Assembly: GCF_039542035.1 (NCBI RefSeq)
Contig: NZ_BAABHJ010000008.1
Location: 1-64,000 of the forward strand
Origin: Actinoallomurus liliacearum
Lineage (GTDB): Bacteria > Actinomycetota > Actinomycetes > Streptosporangiales > Streptosporangiaceae
Reading direction: 5' to 3'
DNA length: 64,000 nt
Of the stretch, positions 16,972 to 26,042 are shown in pieces (within the stretch, counting starts at the first letter, position 1; each line of letters starts with the position of its first letter). Below the pieces are notes generated by a model, which made no database searches, was not told the DNA's origin, and saw only the letters and a list, made by a program, of their open reading frames with translations. The position numbers were made by a program, and so were the translations under genes.

Positions 16972-18027
16972 CACGATCGCGGCGGTGCCGATGACGGCGA
17001 CGGTCGCGCCCGCGGCGGTGGCCATCGTGGCCTCCTTCCGGGCCAGCCTGCGGCCGACCACGGCGTGCCGTCCGGAGACCTCCTCGAGCAGCGCGGCCAG
17101 CGCCTCGGCGTTGTCATGCGCCGGTTTCCAGCCGGCCTGGCGCAGCGTCGCGCAGTCCGCGACCCAGGGATAGACCACATAGTGCAGGTCGGTGGCCGGC
17201 GCCGGCGTCACGCCGATGCGGTGCAGCCGCTGCGCGGTGCCGAAGGTGATCGCGGCCGGGAGTTCGAAGCGCCGCCGCCCGGTGATCTGCTCGACCTCGT
17301 CCTGGTCCAGCCAGCCTTCGCTGCCGACCGCGATCCGGCCGGAGATCTCCCCGGTGATGGCGAGTTCGAGGGCGCTGACCAGGTCGTCGACGTGGCAGAA
17401 CTGCCAGCGCGGCTCGCAGCCCTTGACCGTGAGCAGCCGCGGCGCCTCGAAGTGACGGGTCACCACCGTGTCGATCCCGGGGCCGACGAGGGCGGCGGGC
17501 CGCAGGACCGTGACGGTCATGCCGGGATGCGCCACCGGCGCCATCTTCGCGAGCTCCTCGATCTCCAGGAAGTCGCCGACGATGCCGTCGTCGGGCTCGG
17601 CCGCGAGCGGGGAGTCCTCCGGGATCGGCACCGGGTTGTCCGCCTGCGCGCCGTACACCATCGCGCTGGTCATGACGATCACCTTGCGGACCCGGACCGC
17701 CGCCGCCGCGGTGATGACGGTCTGCGCGCCGCGGACGTTGTACGCCCGCCGCTCCCGGTGATCGGTGTCCGGGGACAGGTCCATGTCGAGGTGGACGATC
17801 ACGTCCACGTCGGAGATGCGGCTGGTGAGCTGCGGGTCGCGGACGTCGACCACGCGCCATGTGATCCCCGACACGTCCCCGCGGTGGTCGTCGAGGCCGA
17901 CGACCTTCCTGATGTCCCCCGAGTCCGCCAGCCGGGCGACCAGGGCACGACCGATGCCGTCGGCCGCCCCCGTGACGGCGACGACCGGCCCCGTGCTACG
18001 CCGTGGGCGAACCTCTCGTGTACTCAA
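16942..18027 (-). CDS. NAD-dependent epimerase/dehydratase family protein
   Basis: A 361-residue extended short-chain dehydrogenase: nucleotide-binding VVAVTGAADGIGRALVARL (a GxxDGIG variant of GxxGxxG), VDVIVHLDM, the catalytic-region MTSAMVYGAQADN (Tyr, with no clear YxxxK) and LRPAALVGPGID. The C-terminus has a hydrophobic stretch (TMATAAGATVAVIGTAAIV) before a basic tail, unusual for this family and suggesting membrane association. The start is a TTG, 11 bases downstream of AGGAGG; no ATG or GTG fits before the Rossmann motif. Substrate unknown. Confidence 0.8.
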   Translation of the reverse strand: MSTREVRPRRSTGPVVAVTGAADGIGRALVARLADSGDIRKVVGLDDHRGDVSGITWRVVDVRDPQLTSRISDVDVIVHLDMDLSPDTDHRERRAYNVRGAQTVITAAAAVRVRKVIVMTSAMVYGAQADNPVPIPEDSPLAAEPDDGIVGDFLEIEELAKMAPVAHPGMTVTVLRPAALVGPGIDTVVTRHFEAPRLLTVKGCEPRWQFCHVDDLVSALELAITGEISGRIAVGSEGWLDQDEVEQITGRRRFELPAAITFGTAQRLHRIGVTPAPATDLHYVVYPWVADCATLRQAGWKPAHDNAEALAALLEEVSGRHAVVGRRLARKEATMATAAGATVAVIGTAAIVRRARRKRRS

Positions 18028-18116
18028 GTCGAGTGAGTCCTCCTAACGCACGCCCCCGGCCGTCGACCGGCTAACGTGAAGGTTGTGACCTATTCATCCT
18101 GCCTGAGGTCGAGCCT

Positions 18117-19412
18117 GTGAGCGACATCCCCTTCGGGTTCAACCGCCCGGACGAGCCCGGCGATGAGAACAAGCCCGGTAACCAGGGGCCTTTCGGCCCG
18201 GGCGGCATGCAGGATTTCGCCGCCATGCTCCATCAGTTCGCCGACATGCTGGCCGGCCAGTCCGCGAGCACCGGCCCGCTGAACTGGGACCTGGCCAAGG
18301 ACGTCGCCCGGCACACCGTCGTCGAGCGCGGCGACCCCTCGGTGGTCGACGCCGAGCGGCGGGCGGTCGTCGAGGCGCTCCGGCTGGCCGACCTGTGGCT
18401 GGACGAGGCGACGACGCTCCCCGCGGGGATCCGTAACCCGCAGGCGTGGAGCCGGTCGGAGTGGATCGAGAACACCCTCCCCGTGTGGTCGAAGGTCTGC
18501 GACCCGATCGCGGCGCGGATGGTCGACTCCATGGGCGAGGCGATGCCCGAGGAGATGAAGGCCGTCGCCGGCCCCCTCGTCGGGATGATGCGGCAGATGT
18601 CGGGCGCGATGGTCGGCGGGCAGGCCGGGCAGGCGCTGGGCGCGCTGGCGCTGGAGGTCGTCGGCTCCGCCGACGTCGGGCTGCCGCTGGCGCCTGAGGG
18701 CGTCGGCGCGCTGCTGCCGGCCGGGGTGACCGCGTTCGGTGAGGGCCTGGAGGTCAGCGCCGACGAGGTGCGCGTCTACCTGGCGCTGCGCGAGGCCGCC
18801 CATCAGCGGCTGTTCGGGCATGTCCCGTGGCTGCGCGCCCACCTGCTCGGCGCGGTCGAGGACTACGCGCGCGGCATCACCGTGGACCTGTCCAAGATCG
18901 AGGAGGCCATCGCCGGGGCGGACCTGACCAACCCGGAGGCGCTGCAGGAGGCCCTCGGCGGGGAGCTGGCGCTCACGCCGGAGGAGACCCCGCAGCAGAA
19001 GGCCGCGCTGGCCCGGCTGGAGACCGCGCTGGCCCTGGTCGAGGGCTGGGTCGGCACCGTCGTCGCGGCCGCCGCCGACGGCCGGCTGCCGTCCGCGGTC
19101 AAGCTCGGCGAGGCGGTACGCCGCCGGCGCGCGACCGGTGGTCCCGCCGAGCGCACCTTCGCCACGCTGGTCGGCCTCGAACTCCGGCCCCGGCGGCTGC
19201 GGGAGGCCGCCGCGCTGTGGGCCGCCCTGGGCGAGGCGCGCGGCAACGAGGGACGCGACGCCGTCTGGGTGCACCCGGACCTGCTGCCCACCACCGACGA
19301 CCTGGAGAACCCCGAGGCGTTCGTCGAGGGCACGGGCGTCGACCTGGACATCTCGCAGTTCACCGAGCCGAAGGACGAGTCCGGCGACGACGAGCCCGGC
19401 CCCCGCGACTGA
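18117..19412 (+). CDS. Zinc-dependent metalloprotease-like protein (DUF2342 / zincin_2)
   Basis: A 431-residue protein of a family conserved in actinobacteria, sometimes labelled F420-biosynthesis associated. It shows NWDLAKDVARHTV, the long glycine- and methionine-rich segment KAVAGPLVGMMRQMSGAMVG, and the zincin-like REAAHQRLFGHVPWL, which replaces a strict HExxH with ExxxH. GTG start; 54 bases after its stop the Nudix gene begins in the same direction, so they may be cotranscribed. Activity is not established for this family. Confidence 0.8.
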   Translation: MSDIPFGFNRPDEPGDENKPGNQGPFGPGGMQDFAAMLHQFADMLAGQSASTGPLNWDLAKDVARHTVVERGDPSVVDAERRAVVEALRLADLWLDEATTLPAGIRNPQAWSRSEWIENTLPVWSKVCDPIAARMVDSMGEAMPEEMKAVAGPLVGMMRQMSGAMVGGQAGQALGALALEVVGSADVGLPLAPEGVGALLPAGVTAFGEGLEVSADEVRVYLALREAAHQRLFGHVPWLRAHLLGAVEDYARGITVDLSKIEEAIAGADLTNPEALQEALGGELALTPEETPQQKAALARLETALALVEGWVGTVVAAAADGRLPSAVKLGEAVRRRRATGGPAERTFATLVGLELRPRRLREAAALWAALGEARGNEGRDAVWVHPDLLPTTDDLENPEAFVEGTGVDLDISQFTEPKDESGDDEPGPRD

Positions 19413-19464
19413 CCACGCCCCCGCATCAGACGGCGCCGGCGCGGCCGCGCCGGGTGAGGTGACG

Positions 19465-20007
19465 ATGACACTGCACGCCGACGCCGTACGCGCGCTGTCG
19501 GACTGGACCGCGCCCGACGCCGCGCAGGACCTGCTGCGGCGCGACTTCCTCGCGCACCTGTCGGCGCACGAGAACGCCATGTTCCGCGAATGCGTGCCCG
19601 GTCACCTGACGGCCAGCGCGGTCGTCCTCGACCCGCCCGGAGAGCGGGTGCTGCTCACGCTGCATCCCAAGGCGGGCATGTGGCTGCAACTGGGCGGCCA
19701 CTGCGAACCGCACGACGCCACGCTCGCGGGCGCGGCGCTGCGCGAGGCCACCGAGGAGTCCGGCATCGACGAGCTGCGTCTGCTGCCCGAGCCGCTCCAC
19801 CTCGACCGGCACCGCGTCTGGTGCCACGGCGGGTCCTACCACCTGGACGTCCAGTACGTCGCCGTCGCCCCGGACGGCGCCCGAGAACGGATCAGCGAGG
19901 AGTCCGCGGACCTGCGCTGGTTCCCGCTCGACGGCCTCCCCGAGGACACCGACGAGGTCGTGCGCCGCCTGGTCGCCCGCGCCCGCCGACGACAGCCCGC
20001 TCCCTGA
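19465..20007 (+). CDS. Nudix hydrolase
   Basis: A 180-residue Nudix-fold enzyme, predicted to hydrolyse a nucleoside diphosphate linked to some group. The Nudix box is at about 77-101: GGHCEPHDATLAGAAL followed by REATEESGI, with the metal-binding REATEE core intact. Upstream is an N-terminal helical extension, RRDFLAHLSAHENAMFRECV. It starts at an ATG preceded by GAGGTGA. The stop codon falls inside the first unit of a 27-bp repeat array, so the C-terminus may have varied recently. Substrate unknown. Confidence 0.85.
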   Translation: MTLHADAVRALSDWTAPDAAQDLLRRDFLAHLSAHENAMFRECVPGHLTASAVVLDPPGERVLLTLHPKAGMWLQLGGHCEPHDATLAGAALREATEESGIDELRLLPEPLHLDRHRVWCHGGSYHLDVQYVAVAPDGARERISEESADLRWFPLDGLPEDTDEVVRRLVARARRRQPAP

Positions 20008-20139
20008 GCCCGCCGGAGGCAGGCCGGTCGCCGAGTCGACCGGCGGCAGGCCGCTCCCTGAGCCCACTGACGGCAGACCGGTCGCCGAGTCGGCCGGCGG
20101 AAGGCCGGTCGCCGCGCCCGCCGAGGCACGCCGGTCCTC
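19998..20139. repeat. Array of about five 27-bp imperfect tandem repeats
   Basis: Units start at 19998, 20025, 20052, 20079 and 20106. Odd units begin CGCTCCCTGAGCCC and even ones CGGTCGCCGAGTCG, and most end in GGC(A/G)GGC-like sequence, giving a 54-bp higher-order period. The Nudix stop TGA is in unit 1 and recurs in unit 3. No coding function beyond the first few bases. Confidence 0.8.
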
Positions 20140-20262
20140 CTGAGCGGTCCGGCGCTCAGGTGATCAGTACGAGCCCGGCCGAACCCGGAGTCCAGCGACT
20201 CTCGACCCTGCGGAGAGGGCGTGGCGGGACGCTCGGGGCGGGATCGCGACCGGAGGGCCCGC

Positions 20263-20508
20263 ATGCGAGAAGACGACGTCCAGAGATCGGCGCTGCGAAG
20301 GCTGCTGCGCTCCCTCCACCTCGGCCTGGTCTACATGGGCGCCGGCACGTGGCCGTGCCCCGAGGTGTACGACGCCCTGCGGTCGAGCGCCGGCCGGGAT
20401 CGGCGCCAGGCACCCGAGCGGATCACCGCGTACGACGATCTCCCGGACGAGGAACGCCGTCTCCTGCTGCGGCTCGAGGCCCAGTTCAAGCACGAGAACG
20501 AGAGGTAG
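20263..20508 (+). CDS. Small hypothetical protein
   Basis: An 81-residue protein starting at an ATG 5 bases after GGAGGG. It is mostly helical and charged: SALRRLLRSLHLGLVYMGAG, then RITAYDDLPDEERRLLLRLE and KHENER. Codon use fits a real gene. I recognise no family. It precedes the ATPase gene by about 170 bases in the same direction. Confidence 0.5.
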   Translation: MREDDVQRSALRRLLRSLHLGLVYMGAGTWPCPEVYDALRSSAGRDRRQAPERITAYDDLPDEERRLLLRLEAQFKHENER

Positions 20509-20681
20509 ATCCCGCGCGCGCCCGTACGCCGCGGAGATGGCTTGTGCCGAGGATTTCGGTGGTCGGTGCGACGGAAATCCGGGGCGCAGAGTGACGATCA
20601 CGCTGCGGGCGACGCGGCAGGGGCGGGGCCGCATCAGCCGTGCGAAGATCTACCAAGACCCTCTCGAGCGGTGGTGGAGTC

Positions 20682-22190
20682 GTGACGCGCCTGGTCCTGT
20701 CCTCCAAGATCCTCGACGGTCTCGACTTCGGCGCGCCGTCGGCCGAGCGTGACATCGGGCGTGGCCTGGACAAGTGCTTCGTCGAGTCGGCCACGTACAA
20801 CCGCGTCCACTCGGGCGCCAAGACCGTGCTCCTCGGCAACCGCGGATCCGGCAAGAGCGCCATCTTCCAGGTGCTTGCCAAGCGCGAGCGCACCGCGGGC
20901 AACCGCGTGATCGAGCTGTCCCCGGAGGACTACTCGTACGAGCTGCTCAGCTCCACGATGGCCGCCGAGAACGCCGGGTCCTGGGCGAAGCACGGCGCGT
21001 ACGCCGCCGCCTGGAAGTACCTGCTCTACGTCATGGTCATGAAGGAGGTCGCCCGGAAGGGCATGCGGCTGGCGAAGGGCGGGGGCGCCGAGATCAGCGC
21101 GTACATCCGCAACAACCACGCCAACGTCCAGATGGGCCGGCTGTCCGTCCTGGTCTCGTACCTCAAGCGGCTGGAGAACATCAAGCTCGGCCCGATCGAG
21201 GCGGGTGCGAAGACCCGGGAGCTGGACCGGCTGTACAAGCTCGAGGAGATCCACTCCCTGCTGCCCGCCCTCCGGAAGGTCCTCGACCGGCAGCGCGTCA
21301 CGATCGTCGTCGACGAGCTCGACCGGGGCTGGGACTCCTCCGAGGACGCCAAGGCGTTCGTGGCCGGGCTGTTCCAGGCGTGCGTGTCCGTCAACGCGCT
21401 GCACGGCAACCTGTCGGTGTACGTCTCGCTGCGGCGAGAGCTGTACGACGACATCCCGGCGCTGTACGAGGACGCGCAGAAGTACCGGGACCTGCTGGAG
21501 ACGATCAGGTGGAGCGAGGGCTCCCTCCTCGAGCTCATCGCCAAGCGCATCCGGTACTCCGCGCGGGAGATGGGCTACGACGCCCAGGTTCTCGACCGCG
21601 CCGACGATCTGACGTGCTGGAACGCCGTGTTCGCGCCGGTCCCCGGTGGGCCCGTGGACGGTTCCTTCCGGTACGTGGTCGACCGCACCCTCTACCGGCC
21701 GCGCGAAATCATCGAGTTCTGCACGACCGTGCTCGAGGAGGCCCGGGACCGTGCCCCCGCCCTTCCGTTGCCGTTCGAGGCGGTCCGGTGGGCGGAGCGC
21801 GGCTACTCCGAGGAGCGGACCAAGGACATCGCCGCGGAGTACCGCTTCCAGTACCCCGGCCTGCTCGGCGTGTTCGAGGTGTTCCGCGGCCGGGACCACA
21901 CGTTCGACCGGGAGGACCTCCAACTGCTCTGCCTGGAACTGGTGCTCGGCGAGATCCCGACGAACGGCACCTCCTCCTGGCTGCCCGTCCGTGACCCGGA
22001 CGGCCTGATCGAGATTCTCTGGCAGACGGGCTTCCTCACCGCCCGGCCCATCGGGGAGGCCGATCCGGTGGGCGGCGGCCCGGGGGCGTTCATCGGCATG
22101 CACCAGGTGCAGCACCTGAACCTCGCAGCGGTCCAGCGGTTCCAGGTCCACCCGATGTTCCGCGCTTACCTGGGGATGCGCACCGAATAG
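20682..22190 (+). CDS. P-loop ATPase, Sll1717 type
   Basis: A 502-residue ATPase. The N-terminal segment GLDFGAPSAERDIGRGLDKC leads into a Walker A, VLLGNRGSGKSAIF (about 49-62), and a Walker B, VTIVVDELDRGWDSSEDA. The long C-terminal half contains TLYRPREIIEFCTT and a winged-helix-like end. This matches the Sll1717-family P-loop ATPases, whose function is not established. The GTG at 20682 follows GGTGGAG; another GTG at 20640 would add 14 residues. The EEP-family gene follows after only 7 bases, so the two are almost certainly cotranscribed. Confidence 0.75.
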   Translation: MTRLVLSSKILDGLDFGAPSAERDIGRGLDKCFVESATYNRVHSGAKTVLLGNRGSGKSAIFQVLAKRERTAGNRVIELSPEDYSYELLSSTMAAENAGSWAKHGAYAAAWKYLLYVMVMKEVARKGMRLAKGGGAEISAYIRNNHANVQMGRLSVLVSYLKRLENIKLGPIEAGAKTRELDRLYKLEEIHSLLPALRKVLDRQRVTIVVDELDRGWDSSEDAKAFVAGLFQACVSVNALHGNLSVYVSLRRELYDDIPALYEDAQKYRDLLETIRWSEGSLLELIAKRIRYSAREMGYDAQVLDRADDLTCWNAVFAPVPGGPVDGSFRYVVDRTLYRPREIIEFCTTVLEEARDRAPALPLPFEAVRWAERGYSEERTKDIAAEYRFQYPGLLGVFEVFRGRDHTFDREDLQLLCLELVLGEIPTNGTSSWLPVRDPDGLIEILWQTGFLTARPIGEADPVGGGPGAFIGMHQVQHLNLAAVQRFQVHPMFRAYLGMRTE

Positions 22191-22197
22191 GAGGACC

Positions 22198-22998
22198 ATG
22201 TACGACATCGCGCAGCCGTACGGACCCCTGATCGAGACCACCCTGCGGGTGATCACCTGGAACGTCTGGGGCCGGTTCGGGCCCTGGGAGCGACGCGAAG
22301 GAGCGATCCGCGAGACCCTGGCCCGGCATGACGCGGACGTCGTCGCGCTGGTCGAGGCGTGGGGCGGGCAGGAGCAGCGGTTCGGGATGCCGCACCACGT
22401 CTTCGCCGGGGACGTCGTCAGCAACGGCGCGACCTCCGGAATCGCGGTGCTGTCGCGATGGCCGATCACGCGGCACGAGTGGGTGCGGCTGTCCGGCTCG
22501 GGAGACACCGGCGGCGACCTGCTGTTCACCGAGATCGAGGGTCCGCGCGGCCCGGTGCAGCTCTTCCTCGCCGCCCTCGCCTGGCGGCTGGAGCACAGCG
22601 CCGAGCGCCAGAAGCAGGTACGGGAGATCGCCTCCTACATCGCCGAGCGGCAGAGCCGGCGGCACCCGGCGATCCTGTGCGGCGACTTCAACGCCGACCC
22701 CGACAGCGACGAGATCCGGATACTGACCGGCAAGACCGAACCGGCGGCGCGGGACCTGGTGTTCTACGACGCCTGGGCCACGGCCGGGACGGGCGGACCG
22801 GGCCATACGTGGGCGAACACCAACTCCTGGGCGGTCCCCGTGCTGTGGCCGAACCGCCGGATCGACCACATCCTCTCCGCCTGGCCCCGCCGCGGCGGCA
22901 CCGGCCACCCCGTCCACTGCGAGGTCATCGGCACCGACCCGATCGACGGCGTTCTGGCGTCGGACCACTACGGCGTCCTCGCCGACCTCCGCTACTGA
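22198..22998 (+). CDS. Endonuclease/exonuclease/phosphatase (EEP) family protein
   Basis: A 266-residue metal-dependent phosphoesterase: RVITWNVWG (Asn), VVALVEAWGG (metal Glu), HPAILCGDFNADPDSDEI (Asp and Asn) and LASDHYGVLADL (catalytic Asp-His). This is the full DNase I-like active site. No signal peptide, so it is cytosolic. AGGAGG lies 4 bases before the ATG. The substrate could be DNA, RNA or a phosphorylated small molecule. The neighbouring ATPase suggests an ATP-gated nuclease pair, an inference from context only. Confidence 0.8.
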   Translation: MYDIAQPYGPLIETTLRVITWNVWGRFGPWERREGAIRETLARHDADVVALVEAWGGQEQRFGMPHHVFAGDVVSNGATSGIAVLSRWPITRHEWVRLSGSGDTGGDLLFTEIEGPRGPVQLFLAALAWRLEHSAERQKQVREIASYIAERQSRRHPAILCGDFNADPDSDEIRILTGKTEPAARDLVFYDAWATAGTGGPGHTWANTNSWAVPVLWPNRRIDHILSAWPRRGGTGHPVHCEVIGTDPIDGVLASDHYGVLADLRY

Positions 22999-23256
22999 CC
23001 CCGGCGACCCGAGATCACTGGCGATCGGTGATCCAAGACGGCAGTAGACACCAGTGATCAGCGACTCTGGGCTCGCGGACACGCGACCGCGGGTGGGGCG
23101 TTCGGCCTGGCCTCGATGGCGGGCTGACGGAACGCTCGGTGAAGCGTCGCGCGGATGCGACGGAGTATGACATAACGCACGCTGCGTGGCTGCCTTCGCC
23201 GAGTGTTCGGTACGTGCCGGGCCGCTCACCCTCCGCGCGAAGGCTTGGGGAGACCA

Positions 23257-23283
23257 TGTCACAGCCGGGCGGGCTGTCTCGTC
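23257..23283 (+). promoter_or_regulatory. ECF41-type promoter
   Basis: TGTCACA (23257-23263), 16 bases, then CGTC (23280-23283), about 40 bases before the epimerase start. This is the promoter signature reported for ECF41 sigma factors, and an ECF41 sigma gene is the second gene downstream. The operon is therefore probably autoregulated. The 327-base region 22999-23325 holds no gene. Confidence 0.7.
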
Positions 23284-23325
23284 TCGGGGTCGCAGAGACG
23301 GGTTCTGAGCCGGGAGGTGATGGTC

Positions 23326-24258
23326 ATGCGGGTGTTCGTGGCGGGTGGCACGGGGGTTCTGGGGCGGCGGCTGGTGCCGCGGTTGGTGGCTCGCGGGCAC
23401 CAGGTGACGGCCACGACGACGAGCGTGGCCAAACTGGATCTGCTGCGGCGGTTGGGCGCGGATGGCATCGTGATGGACGGGCTGGACGCGATGTCGGTCG
23501 GTGAGGCGGTGGCCAAGGCCCGGCCGGACGTGATCGTGCACCAGATGACCGCGATCTCCGTGGCGCACGCCGGCAAGCCGGACATGAAGCACATGGACCG
23601 GTGGTTCGCCGGCACCAACCGGTTGCGCACCGCGGGGACGGACCACCTGCTGGCCGCCGCCGAGGCGACCGGTGTGACCAACTTCATCGCGCAGGGCTAC
23701 GCCGCCTGGAACGGTCTCCGCGAGGGCGGATGGGTGAAGACCGAGCAGGACGGGCTGGACCCGATGACGGGGACGCCGGCGGAACCGGGGATGGCGGCGC
23801 TCGGCCACGTCGAGGACGCGGTCGGCAAGGCGGGCGGCACCGTCCTGCGCTACGGCTGGTTCTACGGGCCGGGTGCCACCGAGGACCTGGTCGAGCCCGT
23901 GCGCAAGCGGCAGTTCCCGGTCGTCGGGAGCGGCGCCGGCCACTGCTCGTGGGTGCATCTGGACGACGCGGCGAGCGCCACGGTCCTGGCCGTGGAGCAG
24001 CAGGCCCACGGGGTGTTCAACATCGTCGACGACGAACCGGCCCCGGCCGCCGAGTGGCTTCCGTACCTGGCCGCGTCCGCGGGGGCGAAGCGGCCGATGC
24101 GGGTCCCCGCCTGGGTGGCCCGGCCACTGGCCGGGGACGTGGCGGTGACGATGATGATCGAGGGGCGCGGCTTCTCCAACGCCAAGGCCAAGCGGGAGCT
24201 CGGCTGGCAGCCGAGCTACCCCTCATGGCGGCGTGGCTTCGCGAAAGAGCTGGCATGA
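23326..24258 (+). CDS. NAD(P)-dependent epimerase-like oxidoreductase, ECF41 partner
   Basis: A 310-residue atypical SDR beginning MRVFVAGGTGVLGRRLVPRL. It also has DVIVHQMTAIS, IAQGYAAWNG at the active-site region, LRYGWFYGPGA and, near the end, KRELGWQPSYPSWRRGF. AGGTG-containing ribosome site precedes two in-frame ATGs (23320 and 23326); I use the second. Its stop overlaps the start of the sigma gene (ATGA), so they are translationally coupled. ECF41 sigma factors are characteristically encoded with a carboxymuconolactone decarboxylase, oxidoreductase or epimerase; this is such an epimerase. Confidence 0.85.
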   Translation: MRVFVAGGTGVLGRRLVPRLVARGHQVTATTTSVAKLDLLRRLGADGIVMDGLDAMSVGEAVAKARPDVIVHQMTAISVAHAGKPDMKHMDRWFAGTNRLRTAGTDHLLAAAEATGVTNFIAQGYAAWNGLREGGWVKTEQDGLDPMTGTPAEPGMAALGHVEDAVGKAGGTVLRYGWFYGPGATEDLVEPVRKRQFPVVGSGAGHCSWVHLDDAASATVLAVEQQAHGVFNIVDDEPAPAAEWLPYLAASAGAKRPMRVPAWVARPLAGDVAVTMMIEGRGFSNAKAKRELGWQPSYPSWRRGFAKELA

Positions 24259-25178
24259 CGCGCGCCGAGGAGTTCCAGGAACTGCGGCCGCTGCTGTTCT
24301 CGATCGCCTACCGCATCCTCGGCAGCGTGGGCGAGGCCGAGGACGCGGTCCAGGAGACCTGGCTGCGCTACGCGGCCTCCCCGACACAACCCACGTCGAC
24401 CAAGTCCTTCCTGTCGGCCGTGGTCACCCGGATCTCGATCGACGTGCTGCGCTCGGCCCGGGTCCGGCGGGAGGAGTACACCGGGCCGTGGTTCCCCGAA
24501 CCGCTGCTCAGCGACCCCTACCAGGACCCCGAGCGCTCGGCTGAGCTGGCCGACTCCGTGTCGATGGCGGCCCTGTTGCTGCTGGAGCGGCTCAGCCCGC
24601 TCGAACGCGCGGTCTTCGTACTGCGCGAGGTGTTCGGCTTCGACTTCCCGGAGATCGCCTCGGCGGTGGGCCGGTCGGAGGCGGCGTGCCGGCAACTCGT
24701 GGTGCGGGCGCGCCGCCATATGGACGCGGGCCGGCCCCGGTTCCAGGCCGATCGCAAGGAGCGCGAGCAGCTCGCCGAGCGGTTCTTCGTCGCCTTCGCC
24801 GAAGGCGACGTCGACGGACTGACCGAGTTGCTCGCCGCCGACGTTCGGATGATCGGCGACAGCGGCGGCAAGGCGCCCCGCTGGGGCACGGGCGTCTCCG
24901 GCGCCGCCAACGTGGCCCGGGTGCTCACCGCGCTCCTGGCGCCGTTCGTCCGGATCGGCGGCGTCGTGGAACCACACCAGGTGAACGGCCAGCCGGGCGC
25001 GATCTTCCGCGACCGGGACGGCAAGGTCGTCAACACCTGGACCCTCGACATCCTCGACGGACGCATCCAGACGATCCGTACGGTGGTCAACCCCGACAAG
25101 CTCGGACACGTGGGCCCGGTGGCCGACGCCTGGGCGGTCGTCCGCGAGACGACCCGGATTCGCCGGCTCACGGACTGA
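24255..25178 (+). CDS. ECF41-family RNA polymerase sigma factor (SigJ-like)
   Basis: A 307-residue sigma factor. Region 2 (FQELRPLLFSIAYRILGSVG, then EAEDAVQETWLRY) and region 4 (LSPLERAVFVLREVFGFDF, then AVGRSEAACRQLVVRAR) are followed by a SnoaL-like C-terminal domain (about 175-285). That domain carries the ECF41 motifs in the form GDSGGK (normally DGGGK) and NPDKL. In this family the fused domain, not an anti-sigma protein, controls activity. Overlaps the epimerase stop by 4 bases. The sigma-41-type promoter at 23257 implies positive autoregulation. The inducing signal is unknown. Confidence 0.9.
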   Translation: MTRAEEFQELRPLLFSIAYRILGSVGEAEDAVQETWLRYAASPTQPTSTKSFLSAVVTRISIDVLRSARVRREEYTGPWFPEPLLSDPYQDPERSAELADSVSMAALLLLERLSPLERAVFVLREVFGFDFPEIASAVGRSEAACRQLVVRARRHMDAGRPRFQADRKEREQLAERFFVAFAEGDVDGLTELLAADVRMIGDSGGKAPRWGTGVSGAANVARVLTALLAPFVRIGGVVEPHQVNGQPGAIFRDRDGKVVNTWTLDILDGRIQTIRTVVNPDKLGHVGPVADAWAVVRETTRIRRLTD

Positions 25179-25274
25179 GAGCGGCGGCGGCGCTCCGGCC
25201 TCGGCGCGCCGCCGACCGGGAAGCCCCACCGCGGGCATTTACCGCATCGAACCCTCTTGGACAGGAACTTTGTC

Positions 25275-26042
25275 ATGACCGAGGACACCGCGCACCAGCA
25301 GGTCGCACTGATCACCGGGGCTAACAAGGGCATCGGCCGCGCGACCGCCGAGCAGCTCGCCGCGCTGGGCATGACCGTCCTGGTCGGCGCCAGGGACCCG
25401 CGGCGCGGCGAGGAGGCCGCCACGGCCCTGCGCGCGGCGGGCGGCGACGCGCACGCGATCACCCTCGACGTCACCGACCCGGCCACCGTCCAGGAGGCCG
25501 CGCGGCTGATGGAGGAGCGCTTCGGCCACCTTGACGCGCTGGTCAACAACGCCGGCATCACCGGCTCCGGGCAGGTCGCGCCCGAAGACGCCCTCGATCA
25601 GGTCCCCAGCTCCGTCGACCTGGACATGGTCCGGGCGGTGTTCGAGACCAACCTCTTCGGGGTGATCACGGTGACCAACGCCATGCTCCCGCTCCTGCGG
25701 CGATCGCCGGCGCCGCGCATCGTCAACGTCAGCAGCGCCGCCGCATCGCTGGCCATCGCCGCCGACCCGGACAGCCCGCTGGCGGATCTGCCGACGTCTG
25801 CCGCGTACACCCCATCCAAGACCGCGCTGAACGCGCTGACCGTGCAGTACGCCAATGAGCTGCGCAAGGACGGCATCTTCGTCAACGCCGCCGCCCCCGG
25901 CTACGTCGACACCGACATGAACGACCACAAGGGCCACCTCACCCCCGCGCAGGGCGCCGCGATCGTGGTGCGCCTGGCCACGCTCAGCGCGGACGGCCCG
26001 ACTGGCGGGTTCTACAGCGAGGGCGGCCCGCTGCCCTGGTAA
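25275..26042 (+). CDS. Short-chain dehydrogenase/reductase
   Basis: A 255-residue classical SDR: cofactor loop ALITGANKGIGRATAEQL, LVNNAGI, the catalytic serine region IVNVSSAAAS and AAYTPSKTALNAL giving Tyr-x-x-x-Lys. The ATG follows AGGA; a TTG six codons earlier is an alternative. The plant-like layout with an extended loop before the Tyr resembles carbonyl reductases of the NADPH type. Follows the sigma gene by about 95 bases in the same direction and might belong to its transcript. Substrate unknown. Confidence 0.85.
   Translation: MTEDTAHQQVALITGANKGIGRATAEQLAALGMTVLVGARDPRRGEEAATALRAAGGDAHAITLDVTDPATVQEAARLMEERFGHLDALVNNAGITGSGQVAPEDALDQVPSSVDLDMVRAVFETNLFGVITVTNAMLPLLRRSPAPRIVNVSSAAASLAIAADPDSPLADLPTSAAYTPSKTALNALTVQYANELRKDGIFVNAAAPGYVDTDMNDHKGHLTPAQGAAIVVRLATLSADGPTGGFYSEGGPLPW

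Noticed and set aside
20509..20681. Possible gene between the small helical protein and the ATPase
   Set aside because: The only frames are short and arginine-rich; this is best treated as the upstream region of the ATPase gene.
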